Part shown: in pieces, positions 12,001 through 25,173 of the stretch
How positions within the stretch are numbered: the first letter of the stretch is position 1
How the letters are laid out: the number at the start of each line of letters is the position of its first letter
Assembly: GCA_028622995.1 (NCBI GenBank)
Contig: JAJQJQ010000002.1
Span: forward strand, 7,130,001 to 7,194,000
DNA length: 64,000 bases
Source of the DNA: Panagrolaimus kolymaensis
Taxonomy: Eukaryota; Nematoda; Chromadorea; Rhabditida; Panagrolaimidae
Reading direction: 5' to 3'
The notes under the pieces: model-generated
Told to the model about the DNA's origin: nothing
What the model saw: the letters and a program-made list of their open reading frames with translations, nothing else
Databases searched by the model: none
Made by a program: the position numbers and the translations under genes

Positions 12001-13278
12001 GTTCGAATTTTCTTAAAACATTTATCTAGCCCAACAACACTGTAAAGCATCGAGGTTTTTTATTTTCCCTTCATCAAATTTTTCATCCAAACTATGTTTT
12101 ATTTGTTTTGGATTTTAAGTAAATTCATAAACTATTTTTTTTGTTCGAATTTTCTTAAAACATTTATCTAGCCCAACAACACTGTAAAGCATCGAGGTTT
12201 TTTATTTTCCCTTCATCAAATTTTTCATCCAAACTATGGTTTATTTGTTTTGGATTTTAAGTAAATTCATAAACTATTTTTTTTGTTCGAATTTTCTTAA
12301 AACATTTCTCTAGCCCAACAACACTGTAAAGCTTCGAGGTTTTTTATTTTCCCTTCATCAAATTTTTCATCCAAACTATGTTTTATTTGTTTTGGATTTT
12401 AAGTAAATTCATAAACTATTTTTTTTGTTCGAATTTTCTTAAAACATTTATCTAGCCCAACAACACTGTAAAGCATCGAGGTTTTTTATTTTCCCTTCAT
12501 CAAATTTTTCATCCAAACTATGGTTTATTTGTTTTGGATTTTAAGTAAATTCATAAACTATTTTTTTTGTTCGAATTTTCTTAAAACATTTCTCTAGCCC
12601 AACAACACTGTAAAGCTTCGAGGTTTTTTATTTTCCCTTCATCAAATTTTTCATCCAAACTATGTTTTATTTGTTTTTGATTTTAAGTAAATTCATAAAC
12701 TATTTTTTTTGTTCGAATTTTCTTAAAACATTTCTCTAGCCCAACAACACTGTAAAGCTTCGAGGTTTTTTATTTTCCCTTCATCAAATTTTTCATCCAA
12801 ACTATGGTTTATTTGTTTTGGATTTTAAGTAAATTCATAAACTATTGTTTTGTTCGAATTTTCTTAAAACATTTCTCTAGCCCAACAACACTGTAAAGCA
12901 TCGAGGTTTTTTATTTTCCCTTCATCAAATTTTTCATCCAAACTATGGTTTATTTGTTTTGGATTTTAAGTAAATTCATAAACTATTTTTTTTGTTCGAA
13001 TTTTCTTAAAACATTTCTCTAGCCCAACAACACTGTAAAGCATCGAGGTTTTTTATTTTCCCTTCATCAAATTTTTCATCCAAACTATGTTTTATTTGTT
13101 TTGGATTTTAAGTAAATTCATAAACTATTTTTTTTGTTCGAATTTTCTTAAAACATTTTTTCTAGCCCAACAACACTGTAAAGCATCGAGGTTTTTTATT
13201 TTCCCTTCATCAAATTTTTCATCCAAACTATGTTTTATTTGTTTTGGATTTTAAGTAAATTCATAAACTATTTTTTTT

Positions 13279-14271
13279 GTTCGAATTTTCTTAAAACATT
13301 TATCTAGCCCAACAACACTGTAAAGCATCGAGGTTTTTTATTTTCCCTTCATCAAATTTTTCATCCAAACTATGTTTTATTTGTTTTAGATTTTAAGTAA
13401 ATTCATAAACTATTTTTTTTGTTCGAATTTTCTTAAAACATTTCTCTAGCCCAACAACACTGTAAAGCATCGAGGTTTTTTATTTTCCCTTCATCAAATT
13501 TTTCATCCAAACTATGTTTTATTTGTTTTGGATTTTAAGTAAATTCATAAACTATTTTTTTTGTTCGAATTTTCTTAAAACATTTTTTCTAGCCCAACAA
13601 CACTGTAAAGCATCGAGGTTTTTTATTTTCCCTTCATCAAATTTTTCATCCAAACTATGTTTTATTTGTTTTGGATTTTAAGTAAATTCATAAACTATTT
13701 TTTTTGTTCGAATTTTCTTAAAACATTTATCTAGCCCAACAACACTGTAAAGCATCGAGGTTTTTTATTTTCCCTTCATCAAATTTTTCATCCAAACTAT
13801 GGTTTATTTGTTTTGGATTTTAAGTAAATTCATAAACTATTTTTTTTGTTCGAATTTTCTTAAAACATTTCTCTAGCCCAACAACACTGTAAAGCTTCGA
13901 GGTTTTTTATTTTCCCTTCATCAAATTTTTCATCCAAACTATGTTTTATTTGTTTTTGATTTTAAGTAAATTCATAAACTATTTTTTTTGTTCGAATTTT
14001 CTTAAAACATTTCTCTAGCCCAACAACACTGTAAAGCTTCGAGGTTTTTTATTTTCCCTTCATCAAATTTTTCATCCAAACTATGGTTTATTTGTTTTGG
14101 ATTTTAAGTAAATTCATAAACTATTGTTTTGTTCGAATTTTCATAAAACATTTATCTAGCCCAACAACACTGTAAAGCATCGAGGTTTTTTATTTTCCCT
14201 TCATCAAATTTTTCATCCAAACTATGTTTTATTTGTTTTGGATTTTAAGTAAATTCATAAACTATTGTTTT
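13279..14271 (+). repeat. 7-monomer higher-order repeat, copy 1 (993 bp)
   Basis: Order: a with 'ttttagatt'; c; T; a with g97; c with agcttcg and 'tttttgatt'; c with agcttcg, g97 and q ending; h-type a with q ending. The lengths 142+142+143+142+142+141+141 add to 993. The next 993 bases repeat all seven with every marker. A degenerate earlier copy at 12427-13278 keeps five of the seven types, with one g97 unit replacing the other two. Confidence 0.85.
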
Positions 14272-15264
14272 GTTCGAATTTTCTTAAAACATTTATCTAG
14301 CCCAACAACACTGTAAAGCATCGAGGTTTTTTATTTTCCCTTCATCAAATTTTTCATCCAAACTATGTTTTATTTGTTTTAGATTTTAAGTAAATTCATA
14401 AACTATTTTTTTTGTTCGAATTTTCTTAAAACATTTCTCTAGCCCAACAACACTGTAAAGCATCGAGGTTTTTTATTTTCCCTTCATCAAATTTTTCATC
14501 CAAACTATGTTTTATTTGTTTTGGATTTTAAGTAAATTCATAAACTATTTTTTTTGTTCGAATTTTCTTAAAACATTTTTTCTAGCCCAACAACACTGTA
14601 AAGCATCGAGGTTTTTTATTTTCCCTTCATCAAATTTTTCATCCAAACTATGTTTTATTTGTTTTGGATTTTAAGTAAATTCATAAACTATTTTTTTTGT
14701 TCGAATTTTCTTAAAACATTTATCTAGCCCAACAACACTGTAAAGCATCGAGGTTTTTTATTTTCCCTTCATCAAATTTTTCATCCAAACTATGGTTTAT
14801 TTGTTTTGGATTTTAAGTAAATTCATAAACTATTTTTTTTGTTCGAATTTTCTTAAAACATTTCTCTAGCCCAACAACACTGTAAAGCTTCGAGGTTTTT
14901 TATTTTCCCTTCATCAAATTTTTCATCCAAACTATGTTTTATTTGTTTTTGATTTTAAGTAAATTCATAAACTATTTTTTTTGTTCGAATTTTCTTAAAA
15001 CATTTCTCTAGCCCAACAACACTGTAAAGCTTCGAGGTTTTTTATTTTCCCTTCATCAAATTTTTCATCCAAACTATGGTTTATTTGTTTTGGATTTTAA
15101 GTAAATTCATAAACTATTGTTTTGTTCGAATTTTCATAAAACATTTATCTAGCCCAACAACACTGTAAAGCATCGAGGTTTTTTATTTTCCCTTCATCAA
15201 ATTTTTCATCCAAACTATGTTTTATTTGTTTTGGATTTTAAGTAAATTCATAAACTATTGTTTT
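14272..15264 (+). repeat. 7-monomer higher-order repeat, copy 2 (993 bp)
   Basis: Same seven monomer types, markers and total length as 13279-14271, so this is a recent tandem duplication. The following monomer at 15265 lacks 'ttttagatt', so the periodicity stops here. Confidence 0.85.
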
Positions 15265-16261
15265 GTTCGAATTTTCTTAAAACATTTATCTAGCCCAACA
15301 ACACTGTAAAGCATCGAGGTTTTTTATTTTCCCTTCATCAAATTTTTCATCCAAACTATGTTTTATTTGTTTTGGATTTTAAGTAAATTCATAAACTATT
15401 TTTTTTGTTCGAATTTTCTTAAAACATTTATCTAGCCCAACAACACTGTAAAGCATCGAGGTTTTTTATTTTCCCTTCATCAAATTTTTCATCCAAACTA
15501 TGTTTTATTTGTTTTGGATTTTAAGTAAATTCATAAACTATTTTTTTTGTTCGAATTTTCTTAAAACATTTTTTCTAGCCCAACAACACTGTAAAGCATC
15601 GAGGTTTTTTATTTTCCCTTCATCAAATTTTTCATCCAAACTATGTTTTATTTGTTTTGGATTTTAAGTAAATTCATAAACTATTTTTTTTGTTCGAATT
15701 TTCTTAAAACATTTTTTCTAGCCCAACAACACTGTAAAGCATCGAGGTTTTTTATTTTCCCTTCATCAAATTTTTCATCCAAACTATGTTTTATTTGTTT
15801 TAGATTTTAAGTAAATTCATAAACTATTTTTTTTGTTCGAATTTTCTTAAAACATTTATCTAGCCCAACAACACTGTAAAGCATCGAGGTTTTTTATTTT
15901 CCCTTCATCAAATTTTTCATCCAAACTATGTTTTATTTGTTTTGGATTTTAAGTAAATTCATAAACTATTTTTTTTGTTCGAATTTTCTTAAAACATTTT
16001 TTCTAGCCCAACAACACTGTAAAGCATCGAGGTTTTTTATTTTCCCTTCATCAAATTTTTCATCCAAACTATGTTTTATTTGTTTTGGATTTTAAGTAAA
16101 TTCATAAACTATTTTTTTTGTTCGAATTTTCTTAAAACATTTATCTAGCCCAACAACACTGTAAAGCATCGAGGTTTTTTATTTTCCCTTCATCAAATTT
16201 TTCATCCAAACTATGGTTTATTTGTTTTGGATTTTAAGTAAATTCATAAACTATTTTTTTT

Positions 16262-17254
16262 GTTCGAATTTTCTTAAAACATTTCTCTAGCCCAACAACA
16301 CTGTAAAGCTTCGAGGTTTTTTATTTTCCCTTCATCAAATTTTTCATCCAAACTATGTTTTATTTGTTTTGGATTTTAAGTAAATTCATAAACTATTTTT
16401 TTTGTTCGAATTTTCTTAAAACATTTCTCTAGCCCAACAACACTGTAAAGCTCCGAGGTTTTTTATTTTCCCTTCATCAAATTTTTCATCCAAACTATGT
16501 TTTATTTGTTTTGGATTTTAAGTAAATTCATAAACTATTTTTTTTGTTCGAATTTTCTTAAAACATTTCTCTAGCCCAACAACACTGTAAAGCATCGAGG
16601 TTTTTTATTTTCCCTTCATCAAATTTTTCATCCAAACTATGGTTTATTTGTTTTGGATTTTAAGTAAATTCATAAACTATTTTTTTTGTTCGAATTTTCT
16701 TAAAACATTTCTCTAGCCCAACAACACTGTAAAGCATCGAGGTTTTTTATTTTCCCTTCATCAAATTTTTCATCCAAACTATGGTTTATTTGTTTTGGAT
16801 TTTAAGTAAATTCATAAACTATTTTTTTTGTTCGAATTTTCTTAAAACATTTCTCTAGCCCAACAACACTGTAAAGCTTCGAGGTTTTTTATTTTCCCTT
16901 CATCAAATTTTTCATCCAAACTATGTTTTATTTGTTTTGGATTTTAAGTAAATTCATAAACTATTTTTTTTGTTCGAATTTTCTTAAAACATTTCTCTAG
17001 CCCAACAACACTGTAAAGCTCCGAGGTTTTTTATTTTCCCTTCATCAAATTTTTCATCCAAACTATGTTTTATTTGTTTTGGATTTTAAGTAAATTCATA
17101 AACTATTTTTTTTGTTCGAATTTTCTTAAAACATTTCTCTAGCCCAACAACACTGTAAAGCTTCGAGGTTTTTTATTTTCCCTTCATCAAATTTTTCATC
17201 CAAACTATGGTTTATTTGTTTTGGATTTTAAGTAAATTCATAAACTATTGTTTT
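16262..17254 (+). repeat. Four-monomer repeat with agcttcg and agctccg units
   Basis: Order from 16262: agcttcg, agctccg, g97, g97 (568 bp); from 16830: agcttcg, agctccg, then agcttcg with g97 and q. The 'agctccg' variant occurs only at 16404, 16972 and 40812. This stretch overlaps the start of the large duplicated segment at 16546. Confidence 0.7.
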
Positions 17255-18103
17255 GTTCGAATTTTCATAAAACATTTATCTAGCCCAACAACACTGTAAA
17301 GCATCGAGGTTTTTTATTTTCCCTTCATCAAATTTTTCATCCAAACTATGTTTTATTTGTTTTGGATTTTAAGTAAATTCATAAACTATTGTTTTGTTCG
17401 AATTTTCTTAAAACATTTATCTAGCCCAACAACACTGTAAAGCATCGAGGTTTTTTATTTTCCCTTCATCAAATTTTTCATCCAAACTATGGTTTATTTG
17501 TTTTGGATTTTAAGTAAATTCATAAACTATTGTTTTGTTCGAATTTTCATAAAACATTTATCTAGCCCAACAACACTGTAAAGCATCGAGGTTTTTTATT
17601 TTCCCTTCATCAAATTTTTCATCCAAACTATGTTTTATTTGTTTTGGATTTTAAGTAAATTCATAAACTATTGTTTTGTTCGAATTTTCTTAAAACATTT
17701 ATCTAGCCCAAGAACACTGTAAAGCATCGAGGTTTTTTATTTTCCCTTCATCAAATTTTTCATCCAAACTATGTTTTATTTGTTTTGGATTTTAAGTAAA
17801 TTCATAAACTATTTTTTTTGTTCGAATTTTCTTAAAACATTTATCTAGCCCAACAACACTGTAAAGCATCGAGGTTTTTTATTTTCCCTTCATCAAATTT
17901 TTCATCCAAACTATGGTTTATTTGTTTTGGATTTTAAGTAAATTCATAAACTATTTTTTTTGTTCGAATTTTCTTAAAACATTTATCTAGCCCAACAACA
18001 CTGTAAAGCATCGAGGTTTTTTATTTTCCCTTCATCAAATTTTTCATCCAAACTATGTTTTATTTGTTTTGGATTTTAAGTAAATTCATAAACTATTTTT
18101 TTT

Positions 18104-18259
18104 GTTCGAATTTTCTTAAAACATTTTCTTAAAACATTTTTTCTAGCCCAACAACACTGTAAAGCATCGAGGTTTTTTATTTTCCCTTCATCAAATTTTT
18201 CATCCAAACTATGTTTTATTTGTTTTGGATTTTAAGTAAATTCATAAACTATTTTTTTT
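18104..18259 (+). repeat. 156-bp D monomer (13-bp internal duplication)
   Basis: Near position 12 the stretch 'cttaaaacatttt' is present twice in tandem, adding 13 bp to a T-class monomer. Fourteen units have it: 18104, 20108, 20548, 20704, 20860, 21726, 21882, 22038, 41944, 42810, 45236, 45392, 45974 and 46130. All share the same insertion and T background, so one slippage event was then copied by array-scale duplication. This copy matches the one at 41944 in the giant duplicate. Confidence 0.9.
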
Positions 18260-18385
18260 GTTCGAATTTTCTTAAAACATTTATCTAGCCCAACAACACT
18301 GTAAAGCATCGAGGTTTTTTATTTTCCCTTCATCAAATTTTTCATCCAAACTATGTTATATTTGTTTTGGATTTTAAGTAAATTC

Positions 18386-20107
18386 ATAAACTATTTTTTT
18401 TGTTCGAATTTTCTTAAAACATTTCTCTAGCCCAACAACACTGTAAAGCATCGAGGTTTTTTATTTTCCCTTCATCAAATTTTTCATACAAACTATGGTT
18501 TATTTGTTTTGGATTTTAAGTAAATTCATAAACTATTTTTTTTGTTCGAATTTTCTTAAAACATTTCTCTAGCCCAACAACACTGTAAAGCATCGAGGTT
18601 TTTTATTTTCCCTTCATCAAATTTTTCATCCAAACTATGGTTTATTTGTTTTGGATTTTAAGTAAATTCATAAACTATTTTTTTTGTTCGAATTTTCTTA
18701 AAACATTTTTTCTGGCCCAACAACACTGTAAAGCATCGAGGTTTTTTATTTTCCCTTCATCAAATTTTTCATCCAAACTATGTTTTATTTGTTTTGGATT
18801 TTAAGTAAATTCATAAACTATTTTTTTTGTTCGAATTTTCTTAAAACATTTTTTCTAGCCCAACAACACTGTAAAGCATCGAGGTTTTTTATTTTCCCTT
18901 CATCAAATTTTTCATCCAAACTATGTTTTATTTGTTTTGGATTTTAAGTAAATTCATAAACTATTTTTTTTGTTCGAATTTTCTTAAAACATTTCTCTAG
19001 CCCAACAACACTGTAAAGCATCGAGGTTTTTTATTTTCCCTTCATCAAATTTTTCATCCAAACTATGGTTTATTTGTTTTGGATTTTAAGTAAATTCATA
19101 AACTATTGTTTTGTTCGAATTTTCTTAAAACATTTATCTAGCCCAACAACACTGTAAAGCATCGAGGTTTTTTATTTTCCCTTCATCAAATTTTTCATCC
19201 AAACTATTGTTTATTTGTTTTGGATTTTAAGTAAATTCATAAACTATTTTTTTTGTTCGAATTTTCTTAAAACATTTCTCTAGCCCAACAACACTGTAAG
19301 GCATCGAGGTTTTTTATTTTCCCTTCATCAAATTTTTCATCCAAACTATGTTTTATTTGTTTTGGATTTTAAGTAAATTCATAAACTATTTTTTTTGTTC
19401 GAATTTTCTTAAAACATTTATCTAGCCCAACAACACTGTAAAGCATCGAGGTTTTTTATTTTCCCTTCATCAAGATTTTCATCCAAACTATGGTTTATTT
19501 GTTTTGGATTTTAAGTAAATTCATAAACTATTTTTTTTGTTCGAATTTTCTTAAAACATTTCTCTAGCCCAACAACACTGTAAAGCATCGAGGTTTTTTA
19601 TTTTCCCTTCATCAAATTTTTCATCCAAACTATGTTTTATTTGTTTTGGATTTTAAGTAAATTCATAAACTATTTTTTTTGTTCGAATTTTCTTAAAACA
19701 TTTCTCTAGCCCAACAACACTGTAAAGCATCGAGGTTTTTTATTTTCCCTTCATCAAATTTTTCATCCAAACTATGGTTTATTTGTTTTGGATTTTAAGT
19801 AAATTCATAAACTATTTTTTTTGTTCGAATTTTCTTAAAACATTTCTCTAGCCCAACAACACTGTAAAGCATCGAGGTTTTTTATTTTCCCTTCATCAAA
19901 TTTTTCATCCAAACTATGGTTTATTTGTTTTGGATTTTAAGTAAATTCATAAACTATTTTTTTTGTTCGAATTTTCTTAAAACATTTTTTCTAGCCCAAC
20001 AACACTGTAAAGCATCGATGTTTTTTATTTTCCCTTCATCAAATTTTTCATCCAAACTATGTTTTATTTGTTTTGGATTTTAAGTAAATTCATAAACTAT
20101 TTTTTTT
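18386..20107 (+). repeat. Stretch of monomers with private single-base variants
   Basis: Contains 'catacaaac' (18402 monomer), 'tctggccc' (18686), 'ctattgttta' (19113), 'gtaaggcatc' (19255), 'caagattttc' (19397) and 'catcgatg' (19965). The trio at 19113, 19255 and 19397 recurs in order at 43816, 43958 and 44100. 'tctggccc' recurs only at 38965, outside the giant copy. These rare bases are the best anchors for tracing exchanges. Confidence 0.75.
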
Positions 20108-20547
20108 GTTCGAATTTTCTTAAAACATTTTCTTAAAACATTTTTTCTAGCCCAACAACACTGTAAAGCATCGAGGTTTTTTATTTTCCCTTCATCAAAT
20201 TTTTCATCCAAACTATGTTATATTTGTTTTGGATTTTAAGTAAATTCATAAACTATTTTTTTTGTTCGAATTTTCTTAAAACATTTATCTAGCCCAACAA
20301 CACTGTAAAGCATCGAGGTTTTTTATTTTCCCTTCATCAAATTTTTCATCCAAACTATGTTTTATTTGTTTTGGATTTTAAGTAAATTCATAAACTATTT
20401 TTTTTGTTCGAATTTTCTTAAAACATTTATCTAGCCCAACAACACTATAAAGCATCGAGGTTTTTTATTTTCCCTTCATCAAATTTTTCATCCAAACTAT
20501 GGTTTATTTGTTTTGGATTTTAAGTAAATTCATAAACTATTTTTTTT

Positions 20548-21725
20548 GTTCGAATTTTCTTAAAACATTTTCTTAAAACATTTTTTCTAGCCCAACAACA
20601 CTGTAAAGCATCGAGGTTTTTTATTTTCCCTTCATCAAATTTTTCATCCAAACTATGTTATATTTGTTTTGGATTTTAAGTAAATTCATAAACTATTTTT
20701 TTTGTTCGAATTTTCTTAAAACATTTTCTTAAAACATTTTTTCTAGCCCAACAACACTGTAAAGCATCGAGGTTTTTTATTTTCCCTTCATCAAATTTTT
20801 CATCCAAACTATGTTTTATTTGTTTTGGATTTTAAGTAAATTCATAAACTATTTTTTTTGTTCGAATTTTCTTAAAACATTTTCTTAAAACATTTTTTCT
20901 AGCCCAACAACACTGTAAAGCATCGAGGTTTTTTATTTTCCCTTCATCAAATTTTTCATCCAAACTATGTTATATTTGTTTTGGATTTTAAGTAAATTCA
21001 TAAACTATTTTTTTTGTTCGAATTTTCTTAAAACATTTCTCTAGCCCAACAACACTGTAAAGCATCGAGGTTTTTTATTTTCCCTTCATCAAATTTTTCA
21101 TCCAAACTATGGTTTATTTGTTTTGGATTTTAAGTAAATTCATAAACTATTTTTTTTGTTCGAATTTTCTTAAAACATTTATCTAGCCCAACAACACTGT
21201 AAAGCATCGAGGTTTTTTATTTTCCCTTCATCAAATTTTTCATCCAAACTATGTTATATTTGTTTTGGATTTTAAGTAAATTCATAAACTATTTTTTTTG
21301 TTCGAATTTTCTTAAAACATTTCTCTAGCCCAACAACACTGTAAAGCATCGAGGTTTTTTATTTTCCCTTCATCAAATTTTTCATCCAAACTATGGTTTA
21401 TTTGTTTTGGATTTTAAGTAAATTCATAAACTATTTTTTTTGTTCGAATTTTCTTAAAACATTTCTCTAGCCCAACAACACTGTAAAGCATCGAGGTTTT
21501 TTATTTTCCCTTCATCAAATTTTTCATCCAAACTATGGTTTATTTGTTTTGGATTTTAAGTAAATTCATAAACTATTTTTTTTGTTCGAATTTTCTTAAA
21601 ACATTTCTCTAGCCCAACAACACTGTAAAGCATCGAGGTTTTTTATTTTCCCTTCATCAAATTTTTCATCCAAACTATGGTTTATTTGTTTTGGATTTTA
21701 AGTAAATTCATAAACTATTTTTTTT
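20548..21725 (+). repeat. 8-monomer D/v higher-order repeat, copy 1 (1,178 bp)
   Basis: Order: D with gttata, D with gtttta, D with gttata, c with g97, a with gttata, then three c monomers with g97. Three 156-bp and five 142-bp units add to 1,178 bp. The next copy starts at 21726. Confidence 0.85.
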
Positions 21726-22477
21726 GTTCGAATTTTCTTAAAACATTTTCTTAAAACATTTTTTCTAGCCCAACAACACTGTAAAGCATCGAGGTTTTTT
21801 ATTTTCCCTTCATCAAATTTTTCATCCAAACTATGTTATATTTGTTTTGGATTTTAAGTAAATTCATAAACTATTTTTTTTGTTCGAATTTTCTTAAAAC
21901 ATTTTCTTAAAACATTTTTTCTAGCCCAACAACACTGTAAAGCATCGAGGTTTTTTATTTTCCCTTCATCAAATTTTTCATCCAAACTATGTTTTATTTG
22001 TTTTGGATTTTAAGTAAATTCATAAACTATTTTTTTTGTTCGAATTTTCTTAAAACATTTTCTTAAAACATTTTTTCTAGCCCAACAACACTGTAAAGCA
22101 TCGAGGTTTTTTATTTTCCCTTCATCAAATTTTTCATCCAAACTATGTTATATTTGTTTTGGATTTTAAGTAAATTCATAAACTATTTTTTTTGTTCGAA
22201 TTTTCTTAAAACATTTCTCTAGCCCAACAACACTGTAAAGCATCGAGGTTTTTTATTTTCCCTTCATCAAATTTTTCATCCAAACTATGGTTTATTTGTT
22301 TTGGATTTTAAGTAAATTCATAAACTATTTTTTTTGTTCGAATTTTCTTAAAACATTTATCTAGCCCAACAACACTGTAAAGCATCGAGGTTTTTTATTT
22401 TCCCTTCATCAAATTTTTCATCCAAACTATGTTATATTTGTTTTGGATTTTAAGTAAATTCATAAACTATTTTTTTT
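21726..22477 (+). repeat. 8-monomer D/v higher-order repeat, truncated copy 2
   Basis: Repeats the first five monomers of 20548-21725 (D v, D t, D v, c g, a v) at offset 1,178. The sixth monomer, at 22478, is c with gttata and the q ending instead of c with g97, so the copy breaks off there. Confidence 0.8.
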
Positions 22478-25173
22478 GTTCGAATTTTCTTAAAACATTT
22501 CTCTAGCCCAACAACACTGTAAAGCATCGAGGTTTTTTATTTTCCCTTCATCAAATTTTTCATCCAAACTATGTTATATTTGTTTTGGATTTTAAGTAAA
22601 TTCATAAACTATTGTTTTGTTCGAATTTTCTTAAAACATTTATCTAGCCCAACAACACTGTAAAGCATCGAGGTTTTTTATTTTCCCTTCATCAAATTTT
22701 TCATCCAAACTATGTTTTATTTGTTTTGGATTTTAAGTAAATTCATAAACTATTTTTTTTGTTCGAATTTTCTTAAAACATTTCTCTAGCCCAACAACAC
22801 TGTAAAGCATCGAGGTTTTTTATTTTCCCTTCATCAAATTTTTCATCCAAACTATGTTATATTTGTTTTGGATTTTAAGTAAATTCATAAACTATTTTTT
22901 TTGTTCGAATTTTCTTAAAACATTTCTCTAGCCCAACAACACTGTAAAGCATCGAGGTTTTTTATTTTCCCTTCATCAAATTTTTCATCCAAACTATGGT
23001 TTATTTGTTTTGGATTTTAAGTAAATTCATAAACTATTTTTTTTGTTCGAATTTTCTTAAAACATTTCTCTAGCCCAACAACACTGTAAAGCATCGAGGT
23101 TTTTTATTTTCCCTTCATCAAATTTTTCATCCAAACTATGGTTTATTTGTTTTGGATTTTAAGTAAATTCATAAACTATTTTTTTTGTTCGAATTTTCTT
23201 AAAACATTTCTCTAGCCCAACAACACTGTAAAGCATCGAGGTTTTTTATTTTCCCTTCATCAAATTTTTCATCCAAACTATGGTTTATTTGTTTTGGATT
23301 TTAAGTAAATTCATAAACTATTTTTTTTGTTCGAATTTTCTTAAAACATTTATCTAGCCCAACAACACTGTAAAGCATCGAGGTTTTTTATTTTCCCTTC
23401 ATCAAATTTTTCATCCAAACTATGTTATATTTGTTTTGGATTTTAAGTAAATTCATAAACTATTTTTTTTGTTCGAATTTTCTTAAAACATTTATCTAGC
23501 CCAACAACACTGTAAAGCATCGAGGTTTTTTATTTTCCCTTCATCAAATTTTTCATCCAAACTATGTTATATTTGTTTTGGATTTTAAGTAAATTCATAA
23601 ACTATTTTTTTTGTTCGAATTTTCTTAAAACATTTCTCTAGCCCAACAACACTGTAAAGCATCGAGGTTTTTTATTTTCCCTTCATCAAATTTTTCATCC
23701 AAACTATGGTTTATTTGTTTTGGATTTTAAGTAAATTCATAAACTATTTTTTTTGTTCGAATTTTCTTAAAACATTTATCTAGCCCAACAACACTGTAAA
23801 GCATCGAGGTTTTTTATTTTCCCTTCATCAAATTTTTCATCCAAACTATGGTTTATTTGTTTTGGATTTTAAGTAAATTCATAAACTATTTTTTTTGTTC
23901 GAATTTTCTTAAAACATTTATCTAGCCCAACAACACTGTAAAGCATCGAGGTTTTTTATTTTCCCTTCATCAAATTTTTCATCCAAACTATGTTATATTT
24001 GTTTTGGATTTTAAGTAAATTCATAAACTATTTTTTTTGTTCGAATTTTCTTAAAACATTTCTCTAGCCCAACAACACTGTAAAGCATCGAGGTTTTTTA
24101 TTTTCCCTTCATCAAATTTTTCATCCAAACTATGGTTTATTTGTTTTGGATTTTAAGTAAATTCATAAACTATTTTTTTTGTTCGAATTTTCTTAAAACA
24201 TTTATCTAGCCCAACAACACTGTAAAGCATCGAGGTTTTTTATTTTCCCTTCATCAAATTTTTCATCCAAACTATGTTATATTTGTTTTGGATTTTAAGT
24301 AAATTCATAAACTATTTTTTTTGTTCGAATTTTCTTAAAACATTTATCTAGCCCAACAACACTGTAAAGCATCGAGGTTTTTTATTTTCCCTTCATCAAA
24401 TTTTTCATCCAAACTATGGTTTATTTGTTTTGGATTTTAAGTAAATTCATAAACTATTTTTTTTGTTCGAATTTTCTTAAAACATTTCTCTAGCCCAACA
24501 ACACTGTAAAGCATCGAGGTTTTTTATTTTCCCTTCATCAAATTTTTCATCCAAACTATGTTATATTTGTTTTGGATTTTAAGTAAATTCATAAACTATT
24601 TTTTTTGTTCGAATTTTCTTAAAACATTTCTCTAGCCCAACAACACTGTAAAGCATCGAGGTTTTTTATTTTCCCTTCATCAAATTTTTCATCCAAACTA
24701 TGGTTTATTTGTTTTGGATTTTAAGTAAATTCATAAACTATTTTTTTTGTTCGAATTTTCTTAAAACATTTCTCTAGCCCAACAACACTGTAAAGCATCG
24801 AGGTTTTTTATTTTCCCTTCATCAAATTTTTCATCCAAACTATGGTTTATTTGTTTTGGATTTTAAGTAAATTCATAAACTATTTTTTTTGTTCGAATTT
24901 TCTTAAAACATTTCTCTAGCCCAACAACACTGTAAAGCATCGAGGTTTTTTATTTTCCCTTCATCAAATTTTTCATCCAAACTATGGTTTATTTGTTTTG
25001 GATTTTAAGTAAATTCATAAACTATTGTTTTGTTCGAATTTTCTTAAAACATTTATCTAGCCCAACAACACTGTAAAGCATCGAGGTTTTTTATTTTCCC
25101 TTCATCAAATTTTTCATCCAAACTATGTTTTATTTGTTTTGGATTTTAAGTAAATTCATAAACTATTTTTTTT
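22478..25173 (+). repeat. gttata/g97 mosaic without strict higher-order period
   Basis: Nineteen monomers mixing c and a classes with g97 or gttata. Typical pairs are 'c g' followed by 'a v', and runs of three c monomers with g97 (22903-23328 and 24607-25031). No exact longer period was found by hand. The 'c g q' plus 'a t' pair at 24891-25173 leads into the next block. Confidence 0.7.

Larger units (their letters stand above)
12001..16545 (+). repeat. Second domain: a/c monomers with agcttcg variants
   Basis: Monomers 85-116. The 'tttatctag' variant starts here, g97 first appears in the 12143 monomer, and 'agcttcg' in the 12285 monomer. The q ending first appears at the end of the 12711 monomer, and h ('cataaaac') at 14131. 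Position-110 variants occur at 12569, 13848 and 14841 (g to t) and at 13279, 14272 and 15692 (g to a). The core is the tandem 993-bp unit; before and after it the same classes occur in looser order. Confidence 0.8.

Noticed and set aside
20548..22193. Riboswitch or structured RNA in the D monomers
   Set aside because: The added 13 bp is a plain tandem copy of the adjacent sequence and creates no new stable stem that I can see.
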